NCBI GenBank assembly: GCA_019614645.1
Contig: JABWDB010000001.1
Location: 13,061,501-13,125,500 of the forward strand
Reading direction: 5' to 3'
Length of the DNA stretch: 64,000 nt
From: Stratiolaelaps scimitus
Lineage: Eukaryota; Arthropoda; Arachnida; Mesostigmata; Laelapidae
Shown: piece after piece, positions 62,452 to 64,000 of the stretch
Position numbering within the stretch: the stretch's first letter is position 1
Layout of the letters: the number at the start of each line of letters is the position of its first letter
Translations under genes and position numbers: made by a program
Notes under the pieces: generated by a model
What the model was told of the DNA's origin: nothing
What the model saw: the letters and a program-made list of their open reading frames with translations, nothing else
The model's database searches: none

Positions 62452-64000
62452 CCAGAATTATATATATATATATATGTATCTGGATATGTGATTCTGGATT
62501 GTGGGATTTGAGGAATTGTAAAGGCAACGGACAACGGAGAGTAATAGGTAATTTGGTACTTTTACTGTATAACAAGCACTGCACTTTATTCTTATTGGTA
62601 GACGCTTAATCAATCCACTCAACTGACGCTAAAAAAAACATGCGTAGGTATCAGAAATGGAGATAGAAGCCGCTTGAGTTCTTGACACATCCTACATTGA
62701 TTTAGCTTCATTTGGGGGTCAGTGCTCACCGGCGTGTGTCCGACGAAGTCGGAAGGCAGGCAAGCAGGCTTCATTGTCTTATCGGGTAGGCAGTTTCCTT
62801 TGCGACGTAGCTCCCTCAGCGTTGTTGTCAACGAGCTGGTGACTGTGGAAGAAGTTCCACTTGGGTAATTTTAATTTCCTGCAGCGGGTGACGGCCCACT
62901 GCAGGCTGCCCAGCCTTCTCGAGATTCCCGTTAGATTCCCCATAGGACTGCTTCGTCGCTCGCCGCAGATAAGAGTGAACGGTAGCAAATGATCGCGATC
63001 GTGTCATCACTGTTCCTTCACTAAAACTGGCACAGTGAGAAGGTGAGCCCTGATGACAGAGTTCCCCTAAAGATCAAGTTCTTGACAATCCAGCGATTTT
63101 GTACAGGTGAAAAGTGAGCCCGCCAGTGAGCCATGCTAAACTCACATGCAAGTAACTTCAATGAATGCGTTTGAGTTCGCGAAGTATCATCTAGCGTCAC
63201 ACTTAGCCACATTTCGTTTGAAAGGTCAAAATCAGGTACTCCCCTTGAAGTGACTCTTTCACTCCTCTCGACACATTGCCATTAGTCGATCAAATCGTCG
63301 ATGCGTATTACGGCAACGACAACTGTTGAACAGCAATACACACCGCTGGTTTGCTGAAAGCCACATGGCAAGTTGATTCGAGATAGGCTAGTTCACTTCA
63401 AAGGACAATTACTTTGTCCCTTCCTCCACCTTCGTTCTGTCTCTCTGATTTCTCTCGGTGTCGCAAACGCGTTGCGATCCTCAAAGGCAAACGTGTTCAC
63501 AACAGAACGCAGCAGCTCTTCTGCAGCTAACAGGGCTGGTCCCGCTCATTCAAGCAGGAAGTGGTCGGGGCGGCGCCCTCTGAGCGGCAAGAAACTACGC
63601 CACACGGAGCACAGATCGGAGCAACGTTGCTCTGGCATCAAGCTGTTGCCATTGGTGAGGATTGTCGTTGTCGTTGTTGTTGCTGCTGCTGCTACTGTTG
63701 GCCTGCTACGCGAGCTGTTCGTGCTTCTTCCTCTTCGTCCTTTCATTGGCACTTAAATGGGCCCCAATAGACATCAGCCAATCAGCGAAGCTTGGGGCCC
63801 AGTTGTTTCCCTCGCGTATAGGGCGCGTGTAGCGCGTGGGCTCGATGTGGGTTCGGCTCGGCTGCAAATGGGGGACATGAGGGAAGGCTTGTTGGGTTAG
63901 CGAGTGGACAAGGATAAAATACCACAGATGTTACATACGCATCTGGACAGACATCAACGACAGCAGCAGCAGCAGCAACAGTGGCGGCGGCAGTTGATGC
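58631..64000. other. spacer/intron-like region without identified gene
   Basis: GC-rich at 58.6-59.9, 60.8-61.3 and 63.4-64.0 kb; AT-rich elsewhere. An isolated donor CTCTG|GTAAGTC lies at 59528/59529. C13 lies at 61276-61288 and (TA)n at 62420-62452 and 62459-62475. A plus-strand frame at 61513-61743 has a plausible amino-acid mix but no recognised domain. The window ends in a CAG run. Confidence 0.35.
62420..62475. repeat. (TA)n microsatellites
   Basis: Two TA runs separated by GCCAGAATT, preceded by a short (CT)n. Confidence 0.9.

Noticed and set aside
1..64000. CRISPR arrays, operons, rRNA or full tRNA genes
   Set aside because: None seen; the DNA is eukaryotic and the only tRNA-like motif (35979-35990) lacks a cloverleaf.

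Overview
The window is nuclear DNA from an animal. Genes have short introns with GT-AG ends, AT-rich and microsatellite-rich spacers, a TATA/Inr-type promoter and degraded non-LTR retrotransposons. The Kismet/CHD7-class gene, the arthropod-style secreted lipase without a PLAT domain and the abundance of (GA)n, (TA)n and (CAA)n tracts suggest an arthropod. A mite or tick is possible, but no sequence here fixes the taxon. Nothing looks bacterial or viral.

Three genes can be modelled with splice phases that close exactly. (1) Plus strand, 1-4857: the last three coding exons of a kismet (CHD6-9 class) chromatin remodeller. They carry a long poly-Q tract, a BRK domain, a DPKTAALLA-like repeat and an acidic end. 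A microsatellite-rich 3' UTR of about 3.1 kb probably follows, to around 8.0 kb. (2) Minus strand, 30860-27200: a five-exon secreted lipase of the pancreatic lipase family, 405 residues with a complete Ser-Asp-His triad. (3) Minus strand, 38503-37007: a three-exon secreted protein of 227 residues that I do not recognise. It has a poly-glycine linker followed by two copies of a 22-residue Cys-containing helix unit, one per exon, and a TATA box and initiator sit just upstream.

Mobile-element debris is the other recognisable content. A CR1/Jockey-like reverse transcriptase pseudogene lies at 9.33-10.36 kb, with a short tandem repeat on one side and a single copy of the same unit on the other. 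A second RT C-terminal fragment lies at 49.2-49.5 kb. A 201-bp retroposed insert with an A-rich tail and a 16-bp target-site duplication lies at 39.18-39.42 kb. A short repeat family has copies near 12.5, 29.6 and possibly 36.0 kb.

The rest (about 10.7-27.2, 30.9-37.0 and 38.6-64.0 kb) has no gene I can identify. It alternates AT-rich DNA with GC-rich islands (around 14, 20-25, 40-42, 46-48, 52-53, 56-57, 58.5-60 and 63.5 kb). Isolated open segments with good splice signals (34841-34989 minus, 46525-46820 minus, 58501-58630 plus) may be exons of large genes or of unidentified small ones. All coordinates come from reading the sequence; no alignment, transcript or database search was possible.
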